Positions 26,003 to 32,437 of a stretch of DNA of 32,437 nt are shown here, piece after piece. The position numbers were made by a program, and so were the translations under genes. The notes under the pieces were generated by a model. The model ran no database searches and was not told the origin of the DNA. It saw only the letters and a list, made by a program, of their open reading frames with translations. The number at the start of each line of letters is the position of its first letter. Positions within the stretch are counted from its first letter, which is position 1. The DNA comes from Desulfovibrio sp. (GTDB lineage Bacteria > Desulfobacterota > Desulfovibrionia > Desulfovibrionales > Desulfovibrionaceae): NCBI GenBank assembly GCA_031291035.1, contig JAISLI010000019.1:1-32437 (forward strand), in the 5' to 3' direction.

Positions 26003-26629
26003 TTATTGTGAAATCGGGGCAAAGCATGCGGCTTCCAGATGATCAAGACAGGCCGGGCTGTCCCCGCCCAACACGCCGGAAGCCATATTATAGGGGGTCA
26101 GTTGTTCCAGATGAAGTTCAAAGGTTTTCAAAAATTCTTCAAGGAAAAGATCAATCATGCTTTCCCGGGTGGAGGCAAACCAGACTTCGTTTCTTTTCGT
26201 GAGCCATAACACGTTGAATTCGCCGGGAACGGGCAGGAAGCGACCGCGCAGGCGGGCAAGCACCTGTTCCCTGATTTCTTTTTTGCGCTCACGGGAAATG
26301 AAACTTTTATCCTGCCGGCGCAGGCGCTCATTTTCTTCAATAAAGGCAAGGCTCATATACTTTTTTACAACTCCCGCCGGAATGCGTCTTCTGTCCAGTC
26401 TCAGGGAAAAAACCACATAGTCGGCTTTCTGCGGGGGAATTTCGCTCCAGGCGGTATCAAGCATGTTGTCAAAGCTGACCCATCCGCAGGATGACATTTC
26501 CTGGGAGTCGTCAATATCCCGGAAAGCGTATTTACGCAATCTGTCCGGCAATTGCTGCCAGAGCGGCTGCGGAACCGGATCAAGAATACGGAAACGGGTG
26601 AAGCTTGACGTGCTGCCTGCAAATCCCAT
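26003..26629 (-). CDS. rdgC: RdgC-like recombination-associated protein
   Basis: RdgC is a DNA-binding protein that restrains RecA and affects recombination and replication restart. The 208-residue protein resembles the N-terminal two thirds of enterobacterial RdgC (303 residues). Shared features are GWVSF (49-53), a KADYVVFSLRLDRRRIPAGVV strand-helix, a basic helix near 104-125 (SRERKKEIREQ), a LRGRFLPVPGEFNVLW segment and a final helix with LLEEF-like character. The length fits the shorter deltaproteobacterial version. ATG 26629 has a strong GGAGG five bases upstream. It is the first gene of a minus-strand group leading to the permeases and recN. A promoter and a palindrome lie upstream. 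Confidence 0.72.
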   Translation of the reverse strand: MGFAGSTSSFTRFRILDPVPQPLWQQLPDRLRKYAFRDIDDSQEMSSCGWVSFDNMLDTAWSEIPPQKADYVVFSLRLDRRRIPAGVVKKYMSLAFIEENERLRRQDKSFISRERKKEIREQVLARLRGRFLPVPGEFNVLWLTKRNEVWFASTRESMIDLFLEEFLKTFELHLEQLTPYNMASGVLGGDSPACLDHLEAACFAPISQ

Positions 26630-26697
26630 GAGTTCCTCCGAAATACTGCATTCGGCACTGTAGTCCTGAATGGGTTGTTTGACAAGTTTTTTTGTCC

Positions 26698-26738
26698 CAT
26701 AATGATAATTATGTAAACTTTAATCCGGAAAGCCTCAA
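26698..26738 (-). promoter_or_regulatory. Putative rdgC promoter with overlapping palindromic operator
   Basis: On the minus strand TTGAGG (26738-26733), a 17-base spacer and TACATA (26715-26710) form a promoter candidate. A 16-base palindrome, CATAAT-GATA-ATTATG (26698-26713), overlaps the -10 and the predicted start site, a classic repressor position. The palindrome resembles a Fur box in part (NATAATGATAAT) but is not a full match. On the plus strand a perfect TTGACA occurs at 26747-26752 for the pseudouridine synthase, with only a poor -10 (CACTAT). Confidence 0.4.
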
Positions 26739-26784
26739 TATATAACTTGACACAACGCCACCCTTTCAACACTATGCCATTGAT

Positions 26785-27612
26785 ATGGATACAGAAAAAA
26801 AATCCGGCAGGCGTCTGAACAAGGCCGTGGCCGCGGCGGGATTCTGTTCCCGGCGCAAGGCGGATGCCCTGATTTTTGCCGGATGCGTGCGGGTTAATGG
26901 AGAACTTGAACAAAATCCCGGCCGCACTGTTTTCCCGGAGGATGCAGTGCGTGTTGACGGGCATGCGCCCCGCGGCCCGAAAAAATTTGTGTATGTGCTT
27001 CTGAACAAACCCGCGGGCGTTGTTTCCACAGTGCGCGATCCCCAGGGGCGCCGCACGGTCGTGGATTGCCTGCCCGAACATCTCAGAACCTGCGGGCTCT
27101 ACCCTGTCGGCCGGCTGGACTATTTCTCGGAAGGACTCCTGATGCTCACAAATGACGGCGACCTCACCTACCGTCTCACCCATCCCTCCTGGCACCAGAA
27201 AAAAAAATATGAAATTGTTGTCCGCGGTCCGGTTGACGCTGACGTGCTGCGGGCCATGCGTACGGGAATGACATTGTCCGAAGGCGACAAACTCCTGCCT
27301 GTCGCCGTGAAAGCGGCCACGGACAAAACGGGAAACACAATTCTCGCCCTGACGCTCCGCCAGGGGATAAATCGTCAGATACGCCGGATGTGCCGCGATC
27401 TGAATCTGACCATACTGCGCCTGAAGCGCGTTTCACAGGGCATTTTGACTCTGGGAGACCTGCCCCCGGGGCATGCGCGAATTTTGTCTCCCGGCGAGAT
27501 TGACAGACTTATGGACAGCTTCAGGAACGATATTCCGCGTTCAGACTCACATATTCGTGCCCGAGATCAGAAGCCAGAAACATGTATGCGCCCGGTCCGT
27601 CACCGAGGGTGA
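26785..27612 (+). CDS. RluB/RsuA-family 23S rRNA pseudouridine synthase
   Basis: The protein is 275 residues. An N-terminal S4 RNA-binding domain (about 8-60) is followed by the RsuA/RluB catalytic domain. The catalytic aspartate is Asp112 in VGRLDYFSEGLLMLTNDG (108-125). The segments LNKPAGVVST, KKYEIVV and GINRQIRRMC are family hallmarks. It should isomerise a uridine in rRNA, probably helix 80-90 of 23S as RluB does. The family core ends near GEIDRLM. The last ~30 residues are encoded opposite the 3' end of argJ (92-base overlap) and look non-conserved. Either the tail is real or the stop was lost by sequence drift. ATG 26785 has no clear ribosome site and may be nearly leaderless. Confidence 0.9.
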   Translation: MDTEKKSGRRLNKAVAAAGFCSRRKADALIFAGCVRVNGELEQNPGRTVFPEDAVRVDGHAPRGPKKFVYVLLNKPAGVVSTVRDPQGRRTVVDCLPEHLRTCGLYPVGRLDYFSEGLLMLTNDGDLTYRLTHPSWHQKKKYEIVVRGPVDADVLRAMRTGMTLSEGDKLLPVAVKAATDKTGNTILALTLRQGINRQIRRMCRDLNLTILRLKRVSQGILTLGDLPPGHARILSPGEIDRLMDSFRNDIPRSDSHIRARDQKPETCMRPVRHRG

Positions 27613-28711
27613 TGTCAACATGGATGTCCACGGCCTTGAGAAGCCGCGCCAAATCCTCCTCGCGGTCGTCGTTGACAGGCTGCCCACGGGAAAAACGCTC
27701 AATACCGCATAAAGCGAGGCTGACATCGACAGGCTTGAAGGCCGCTCCGCTGTAACCGACAGCCGTGACGATACGGCCCCAGTTTGCGTCGCCGCCATAT
27801 ATGGCGGTTTTGACAAGCTGGGAATGCCCGACGCTGCGCGCCGCCAGTTCGGCATCCGCATCGTTACGCGCCCCCTTCACCCTTATGTGAATGACCTTGC
27901 TCGCGCCTTCGCCGTCCTTGACCAGCATATAGGCCACGTCGCCCAAAATTTCCCCGAGCGCCTCCTCAAAGAGAACAATATCGGCCTCCGCGCCGACTGA
28001 AATGCCTGAAGCGCCGTTGGCAAGGCCAAGAATGGTGTCGTTGGTGGAAGTATCCCCGTCAACGCTGACCCTGTTGAATGTTTTATTGACGGCTCGTCTG
28101 AACATGGCCTGCCAGAGCCGTCGCTCCACAGCGGCATCGGTCAGAGCGACACAGAGCATGGTAGCCATGTCGGGGCAAATCATTCCGGCCCCCTTGGCCA
28201 TAACAGTCAGACGCACCTGGCCGGAACCCAGATCAAGATCGCGCGCGGCAAATTTGGGAAAGGCGTCCGTGGTCATGAAAGCGCGGGCAAAGCCTTCGGC
28301 ATCGCGGGCGCCGAGGCTGTTTACAAGTTCCGGCACGGCGGCCGCCCATCTGTCCATGGGCAATTGCCGGCCGATAACGCCGGTGGAAAGCGGCAGAATC
28401 TCCTCCGGCGCAAGGCCGGTCTTTTCCGCGACCATACGCTGCGTTGTCCGGCAATTATCAAGACCTTGCCCGCCGGTGCAGGCATTGGCCTGTCCGGCAT
28501 TGGCAAGGACAGCGCGCACCGGCTTGCCTTTACGCAATATTTCCCGGCAGACTTGCACCGGCGCCGCCCGGAAGGCGTTTTGCGTAAAAAGGCCGGCAAC
28601 AGCGCAAGGAAATTCGGACACGACAAGGCCCAGATCATCACGCCCGGCTTTTTTGAAATTCGCCGCCGCCGCTCCGGCCCTGAAACCTTTCGGCAGATCG
28701 CCGGCCGTCAC
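27521..28711 (-). CDS. argJ: Bifunctional ornithine acetyltransferase / N-acetylglutamate synthase
   Basis: ArgJ moves the acetyl group from N-acetylornithine to glutamate, the recycling step of arginine synthesis, and in many species also uses acetyl-CoA. The 396-residue protein contains the self-cleavage site in [11 protein letters not shown], with Thr184 as the new N-terminal nucleophile, and the oxyanion motif LSTGVIG. Other conserved blocks are VDGDTSTND and the C-terminal NAEYRS. It begins with GTG at 28711 within the fusA stop (GTGA overlap), which suggests translational coupling to fusA. That neighbour is unexpected for an arginine gene. Its 3' end overlaps the convergent pseudouridine synthase by 92 bases. 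Confidence 0.95.
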   Translation of the reverse strand: MTAGDLPKGFRAGAAAANFKKAGRDDLGLVVSEFPCAVAGLFTQNAFRAAPVQVCREILRKGKPVRAVLANAGQANACTGGQGLDNCRTTQRMVAEKTGLAPEEILPLSTGVIGRQLPMDRWAAAVPELVNSLGARDAEGFARAFMTTDAFPKFAARDLDLGSGQVRLTVMAKGAGMICPDMATMLCVALTDAAVERRLWQAMFRRAVNKTFNRVSVDGDTSTNDTILGLANGASGISVGAEADIVLFEEALGEILGDVAYMLVKDGEGASKVIHIRVKGARNDADAELAARSVGHSQLVKTAIYGGDANWGRIVTAVGYSGAAFKPVDVSLALCGIERFSRGQPVNDDREEDLARLLKAVDIHVDITLGDGPGAYMFLASDLGHEYVSLNAEYRS

Positions 28712-30786
28712 TGCCTGCTCTTTTGTATTTCATCGGCCAGGGCGGCCGGCACACGCTCATAATGGTCAAACTGCATGGTGAATGTGGCCCGGCCCTGCGT
28801 GCGGGAACGCAGATCAGTGGCATAGCCGAACATGGACGCCAGCGGCACCTGGACGCGTACGCTCTGCGTGCCGCTCACGCGGGATTCCATGCTCTGCACG
28901 CGACCGCGCCTGCCGTTCAAATCCCCCATCACATCCCCCAGATATTCTTCCGGCGTCACCACTTCCACATCCATAATCGGCTCCAGCAGTATCGGAGCGG
29001 CTTTTCGCATGGCGTCCTTGATTGCCATGGAGCCGGCAACATAAAAGGCCTGTTCTGAAGAATCCACCTCGTGGTAAGAGCCGAAAACCAGATTGACCTT
29101 GATGTCCACACAGGGAAATCCCGCCAGTACGCCGGACTTCATGGCATCCTGCATGCCCTTGTCAATGGCGGGAATATATTCCTTGGGAATCACGCCGCCG
29201 GTTATGGAATTGACAAACTCGTACCCGTTGCCGGAATTGGGTTCCGCCTCAATAACGCAGTGTCCGTATTGCCCCCGTCCGCCGGACTGTTTGACATGTT
29301 TTACATCAGATTTGGCGGACCTGGAAATGGTTTCGCGATAGGCGACTTGCGGTTTGCCGACATTGGCGTTGACGTTGAATTCCCGTGTGAGGCGATCCAC
29401 GATGATCTCCAGATGCAGCTCACCCATGCCGGCGATGAGGGTCTGATTTGTTTCCTCGTCGCCCTTGACGCGGAAGGAAGGATCTTCTTTGGCCAGCTTG
29501 TTCAGGGCCGCCGAAAGCGCATCCCTGTCCGCCTTTGTTTTGGGTTCAATGGCAACTTCAATGACCGGCTCCGGGATATTGAGGGATTCCAGCACAACGG
29601 GCCGTTTTTCATCGCACAGCGTGTCGCCGGTTGAAGCGTTTTTCAGACCGACCAAAGCCACAATGTCGCCCGCTCCGGCCCATTTTATGTCTTCGCGCTT
29701 GTTCGCGTGCATCTTGAGGATGCGGCCGATACGCTCCTTTCTTCCCGTGTTGGCGTTATAAACGCCGACGCCGGACTCAAGGCAGCCGGAATAAATGCGG
29801 AAAAATGAAAGATGGCCGATAAAGGGATCGGAGAACAACTTGAAGACCAGACCGGCCAGCGGCTCCCTGTCGTCACAATGACATTCGATGAGTTTTTCCT
29901 TATGCTCAAGGTCATGTCCGACCATGGAAGGAATATCCACAGGAGAAGGGAGGTAGTCCACCACCGCGTCCAGCAGCGGCTGGACACCCATGTTGCGGAA
30001 AGCCGAACCGCAGAGTACGGGAACTATGTTGCGCGCTATGGTGGCCTTGCGCACGCAGGCAATGATTTCCGCTTCCGTCAGGCTCTCCCCGTCGAGATAT
30101 TTTTCCAGCAGGGCTTCATCCTCTTCCGCCACTGATTCCAAAAGCTCATGGCGCTTTTCCCGCGCCAGTTCACGCATGTCGGCCGGGACATCTTCCACAA
30201 TAAACTCGGCCCCCTTGGTGCTTTTGTCAAAGCGCACGGCCTGCATGCGCACGAGATCCACCACCCCTTCAAATTTGTCCTCCGAACCGATGGGCAACTG
30301 CAACGACACGGCTTTCGCGCCGAGACGATCGTGGATCATCTCCAGACAACGGAAATAATTTGCGCCAATCCGATCCATTTTGTTGACAAAGCAAACACGC
30401 GGCACGTTGTAGCGATCCGCCTGACGCCACACGGTTTCCGACTGCGGCTCCACCCCGGCTACGGCGTCAAACACGCACACGGCGCCGTCCAGCACGCGCA
30501 GGGAGCGTTCCACTTCGATGGTGAAATCAACATGGCCGGGGGTATCAATAATATTGATACGACTGTCTTTCCAAAAACAGGTAGTGGCGGCGGAGGTTAT
30601 GGTTATGCCGCGTTCCTGCTCCTGCTCCATCCAGTCCATGGTGGCGGCGCCGTCATGCACTTCGCCGATTTTATGGGAAACGCCGGTGTAGAAAAGAATT
30701 CGCTCGGTAGTTGTGGTCTTGCCCGCGTCAATATGGGCCATAATGCCGATATTGCGCTGTTTGTCCAAAGGAACAGTGCGTGACAC
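28708..30786 (-). CDS. fusA: Elongation factor G
   Basis: EF-G is the translocation GTPase of the ribosome. The 692-residue protein is full length. It has the P-loop [13 protein letters not shown] (around 17-29), the switch I region [27 protein letters not shown], and domains II to V, ending in the domain V segment SMEMRSRVSGTQ-like region. It starts with GTG at 30786, with a perfect AGGAGG six bases upstream. A 14-bp perfect hairpin lies just upstream between rpsG and fusA. It is the third gene of the str operon; argJ rather than tuf or an S10 operon follows. Confidence 0.97.
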   Translation of the reverse strand: MSRTVPLDKQRNIGIMAHIDAGKTTTTERILFYTGVSHKIGEVHDGAATMDWMEQEQERGITITSAATTCFWKDSRINIIDTPGHVDFTIEVERSLRVLDGAVCVFDAVAGVEPQSETVWRQADRYNVPRVCFVNKMDRIGANYFRCLEMIHDRLGAKAVSLQLPIGSEDKFEGVVDLVRMQAVRFDKSTKGAEFIVEDVPADMRELAREKRHELLESVAEEDEALLEKYLDGESLTEAEIIACVRKATIARNIVPVLCGSAFRNMGVQPLLDAVVDYLPSPVDIPSMVGHDLEHKEKLIECHCDDREPLAGLVFKLFSDPFIGHLSFFRIYSGCLESGVGVYNANTGRKERIGRILKMHANKREDIKWAGAGDIVALVGLKNASTGDTLCDEKRPVVLESLNIPEPVIEVAIEPKTKADRDALSAALNKLAKEDPSFRVKGDEETNQTLIAGMGELHLEIIVDRLTREFNVNANVGKPQVAYRETISRSAKSDVKHVKQSGGRGQYGHCVIEAEPNSGNGYEFVNSITGGVIPKEYIPAIDKGMQDAMKSGVLAGFPCVDIKVNLVFGSYHEVDSSEQAFYVAGSMAIKDAMRKAAPILLEPIMDVEVVTPEEYLGDVMGDLNGRRGRVQSMESRVSGTQSVRVQVPLASMFGYATDLRSRTQGRATFTMQFDHYERVPAALADEIQKSRQ

Positions 30787-30807
30787 AGTATTCCTCCTGT
30801 GCTCTTC

Positions 30808-30839
30808 ACGACGCAGCCTCCTTGCGGAGGCTGCGTCGT
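30808..30839 (-). promoter_or_regulatory. Perfect 14-bp hairpin between rpsG and fusA
   Basis: Bases 30808-30821 and 30826-30839 are exact reverse complements with a 4-base loop. On the minus strand it follows the rpsG stop by about 20 bases and precedes the fusA AGGAGG by about 10. No T-run follows on that strand, so a full terminator is unlikely. It is better read as an mRNA processing, attenuation or stability element that sets EF-G output relative to S7. Confidence 0.6.
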
Positions 30840-30860
30840 CCGAATTTTATGTTTGTTTTT

Positions 30861-31331
30861 TTACCAGCGATAATGGGAAAACGCCTTGTTGGCCTCAGCC
30901 ATGCGGTGCGTGTCTTCCCGTTTCTTCACCGCGCCGCCGCGGGCATTGTAAGCGTCAAGAAGCTCCGCGGAGAGTTTGGCGATCATCCCCTTTTCTCCGC
31001 GCGCTCGCGCGAAATTGATAAGCCAGCGTATTGAAAGGGAGGTCTGACGCTCGGGACGGACTTCCATAGGTACCTGATAGGTGGCGCCGCCCACGCGACG
31101 CGCTTTGACTTCCATGTGCGGCTTGACGCTTTCAAGCGCCTTTTCAAAGGCGCGCATGGGATCTTCGCCGGTTTTTTCAGTGAGGTTTTCCAGGGAACTG
31201 TAAAAAATCTTTTCGGCAGCCCCCTTTTTGCCGCTATACATGAGCCGGTTCACAAACTTTGTCACCAGACGACTTGAATACAACGGATCAGGCAAAATTT
31301 CTCTTTTGGGAACAGAACCTTTACGGGGCAT
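30861..31331 (-). CDS. rpsG: 30S ribosomal protein S7
   Basis: S7 is a primary 16S rRNA binder that nucleates the 30S head and contacts tRNA in the E site. The 156-residue protein is the usual length and starts [12 protein letters not shown]. The core includes [28 protein letters not shown] and the C-terminal SHYRW. I chose ATG 31331, with GGAAGGAG upstream; the frame stays open for 20 more codons but the family starts here. In E. coli S7 represses its own operon by binding the rpsL-rpsG spacer; a stem-loop exists in that spacer here. Confidence 0.97.
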   Translation of the reverse strand: MPRKGSVPKREILPDPLYSSRLVTKFVNRLMYSGKKGAAEKIFYSSLENLTEKTGEDPMRAFEKALESVKPHMEVKARRVGGATYQVPMEVRPERQTSLSIRWLINFARARGEKGMIAKLSAELLDAYNARGGAVKKREDTHRMAEANKAFSHYRW

Positions 31332-31372
31332 TTTTCTCTCCTTCCGGATATTTTTGCGGCGCCGCCGGCCCC

Positions 31373-31402
31373 GCATTGCCTCCATAGCCAAGGAGGCAGC
31401 GC
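31373..31402 (-). promoter_or_regulatory. Stem-loop in the rpsL-rpsG spacer, possible S7 autoregulatory site
   Basis: TGCCTCC (31377-31383) pairs with GGAGGCA (31392-31398) around an 8-base loop; further pairs beyond one mismatch extend the stem to 31373-31402. It lies in the 96-base rpsL-rpsG spacer, where E. coli S7 binds its mRNA. The role is inferred from position; the sequence does not resemble a known S7 site in detail. Confidence 0.4.
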
Positions 31403-31427
31403 ATGACGCACACCGCGTACAGAAGAA

Positions 31428-31799
31428 TTACTTCGGCCGTTTCGCGCCGTATTTGGAACGGCTCTTCCGGCGGTCGGCCACACCCGATGCGTCCAGTGTG
31501 CCGCGCACCACATGGTAGCGCACGCCGGGCAGGTCTTTCACGCGTCCGCCGCGAATAATGACCACAGAATGTTCCTGCAGATTATGACCTTCGCCGGGGA
31601 TATAGGCTGTCACCTCAATGCCGTTCGTCAGGCGTACACGGGCAACCTTGCGCAAGGCGGAATTCGGCTTTTTGGGCGTGGTTGTATAGACACGGGTGCA
31701 GACCCCCCGCCGCTGCGGACAAGCCTGCAGGGCCGGAGTTTTTTTACGTTTGCCGACGGCTTTCCGCTCAATACGGATAAGCTGACTGATGGTGGGCAT
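31428..31799 (-). CDS. rpsL: 30S ribosomal protein S12
   Basis: S12 sits at the decoding centre and sets translational accuracy. The 123-residue protein has the conserved [11 protein letters not shown] segment and the [11 protein letters not shown] loop. The streptomycin-resistance lysines (around positions 43 and 88) are unchanged, so this is a streptomycin-sensitive-type S12. I chose ATG 31799 with GGAGGAAGG directly upstream; the upstream open frame is not homologous and covers the promoter region. It is the first gene of the str operon. Confidence 0.98.
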   Translation of the reverse strand: MPTISQLIRIERKAVGKRKKTPALQACPQRRGVCTRVYTTTPKKPNSALRKVARVRLTNGIEVTAYIPGEGHNLQEHSVVIIRGGRVKDLPGVRYHVVRGTLDASGVADRRKSRSKYGAKRPK

Positions 31800-31853
31800 T
31801 CCTTCCTCCGAAAATAAGACAACGCCAATGCCGACAGAAATACAGAAGAAGTA

Positions 31854-31882
31854 TCTGTATCCACCCTGGCGCGGTTTGTCAA
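31854..31882 (-). promoter_or_regulatory. Probable promoter of the str operon
   Basis: On the minus strand a perfect TTGACA (31882-31877) is followed by a 17-base spacer and TACAGA (31859-31854), a weak -10 box. A start near 31847 would give a leader of about 48 bases before rpsL. The operon must be strongly expressed, so the real -10 could differ by a base or two. Upstream, 31912-31918 and 31966-31972 form a GGAACCC/GGGTTCC inverted repeat of unknown meaning. Confidence 0.5.
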
Positions 31883-32020
31883 GCCTCACACGTTTTTTTT
31901 GTCAGGGCAACGGAACCCGGCGGCAGGCAAACGAAGATGACTGGTTGTAGACCTGTAGGGCAACTGGGTTCCCAGATTTTGCCTGTGCTTGCGCGAAGTA
32001 AATCCGCCTTGCGACAATCC

Positions 32021-32054
32021 AGCGGCAAGGATTTGCGGGCAAATCCCTGCCGCT
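32021..32054 (-). terminator. Hairpin after the right autotransporter gene, probable terminator
   Basis: Bases 32021-32035 pair with 32040-32054 around a 4-base loop, with one mismatch. The element begins 11 bases after the autotransporter stop on the minus strand. No T-run follows on the minus strand, while TTTT follows on the plus strand. It separates the autotransporter from the str operon promoter. Confidence 0.5.
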
Positions 32055-32061
32055 TTTCAAT

Positions 32062-32178
32062 GGTTTCAGAACTCGTAGCGGAAGGTGCCGAAGACCCCGT
32101 GGCCCGTGGCGTGTTCCGAAAACATGAGGTTGTAGTTCAGGCCGAAGGAGACGTCCCCGTTGCCGAAGTCCAGACCGA
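32062..32178 (-). repeat. Right arm of the 117-bp inverted repeat (partner 1-117)
   Basis: The reverse complement of this segment equals bases 1-117 except at two positions. Coordinates pair as left position i with right position 32179 minus i. Divergence begins after TGAAACC on both sides, so the repeat boundary 3' of the genes is sharp. The right gene continues upstream beyond the repeat, and the left gene is cut by the window edge. Confidence 0.9.
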
Positions 32179-32437
32179 TTCCGCCCGTATAGGAGACATA
32201 ATCCATGATCCGGCTTTCCAGCTCCGCCTTTGTGCCCGTGCCGGTGAAGCGCGCCGAGGATTTTGTCTCGATGTCCCCGGCGGCCGGGATTACGGCCAGG
32301 TCAAGGCCGGGGCTGAAGAACCAGCCGTTGCCCGTTTCAAGGTTTCTGGAGAAGCTCAGGCCGACGGGGAAGGTCCAGATGTTCCGGCTGAGGCTGTCCC
32401 CTTCCAGCACCGTGCCGCCGCCGGAGGTCACGTCATG
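32066..32437 (-). CDS. Autotransporter beta-barrel domain protein, C-terminal part (5' part outside window)
   Basis: The frame is open from the window edge to TGA at 32066-32068, giving 123 residues. The sequence alternates hydrophobic and polar residues in strand-sized pieces, such as NIWTFPVGLSFSRNL, FFSPGLDLAVIPAAGD and MDYVSYTGGIGLDFGN. It ends in Tyr-Glu-Phe, the outer membrane barrel assembly signature. This is the last third to half of an autotransporter translocator domain, which carries a passenger to the cell surface. The passenger lies outside the window. The last 36 residues differ from the fragment at 1-113 only by Ala for Thr. Confidence 0.85.
   Translation of the reverse strand, partial: HDVTSGGGTVLEGDSLSRNIWTFPVGLSFSRNLETGNGWFFSPGLDLAVIPAAGDIETKSSARFTGTGTKAELESRIMDYVSYTGGIGLDFGNGDVSFGLNYNLMFSEHATGHGVFGTFRYEF

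Noticed and set aside
31800-31889. Extension of rpsL upstream by 30 codons
   Set aside because: S12 has a fixed length near 123-124 residues, a strong ribosome site sits before ATG 31799, and the extension covers the promoter.
31890-32020. Possible tRNA or small RNA in the rpsL-autotransporter gap
   Set aside because: There are short inverted repeats, but no cloverleaf and no T-loop consensus could be fitted.
1-32437. Composite transposon or genomic island bounded by the inverted repeats
   Set aside because: The arms are coding ends of autotransporter genes, there is no transposase or integrase, and the interior holds essential housekeeping operons.

Overview
The window reads as chromosomal DNA of a sulfate-reducing deltaproteobacterium, most likely a member of the Desulfovibrionaceae. 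The evidence is the block ftsH-folP-cdaA-ybbR-glmM, the moderately high GC content, the Desulfovibrio-type protein sequences (FtsH beginning MNQFSRN, a split RdgC-like pair, a LapBC-like type I secretion operon) and a str operon without tuf. I could not run a database search, so genus and species are not assigned. I see no tRNA, rRNA, CRISPR array, insertion sequence, integrase or phage gene. Nearly all of it is coding, with short gene overlaps.

Layout, left to right. (1) 1-113 is the 3' end of an autotransporter beta-barrel gene entering from the left. It is followed by a region with two GC-rich hairpins and a good sigma70 promoter. (2) 387-6320 is a tightly overlapping operon: ftsH (membrane AAA+ protease), folP (dihydropteroate synthase), cdaA (c-di-AMP synthase), ybbR/cdaR (its regulator) and glmM (phosphoglucosamine mutase), joining folate, c-di-AMP and cell-wall precursor functions. 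(3) 6378-14181 is a type I secretion operon behind a perfect 38-bp tandem repeat that looks like a duplicated promoter. It encodes an ABC permease/ATPase, a HlyD-type adaptor with a long cytoplasmic extension, a membrane PAS sensor with a degenerate HD-GYP domain, and a GT4 glycosyltransferase. (4) 14168-17279, minus strand: a TolC-like outer membrane channel followed by RNase J. (5) 17489-21724, plus strand: a methyltransferase, a single-pass membrane protein of unknown function, radA, a CYTH-domain protein and clpS. (6) 21932-26629, minus strand: an rdgC-like gene, a companion gene, two peptide-type ABC permeases without their other subunits, then recN. (7) 26785-27612, plus strand: an RluB-type pseudouridine synthase that runs into the 3' end of argJ. 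(8) 27521-31882, minus strand: the str operon rpsL-rpsG-fusA, with argJ coupled to the end of fusA. (9) 32066-32437: a second autotransporter barrel end on the minus strand.

Three things stand out. The two autotransporter ends form an almost identical inverted repeat (117 bp, two mismatches) pointing inward at the two window edges. This could allow inversion of the ~32 kb segment, or it may simply be where an assembly broke. The type I secretion operon carries a sensor whose HD-GYP domain has lost nearly all metal ligands but keeps the GYP motif. It is a candidate c-di-GMP or signal-reading regulator of secretion, and its operon is preceded by the duplicated promoter-like repeat. Finally, several gene neighbourhoods appear rearranged relative to common arrangements: argJ behind fusA, clpS without clpA, and orphan Opp-type permeases beside rdgC and recN.
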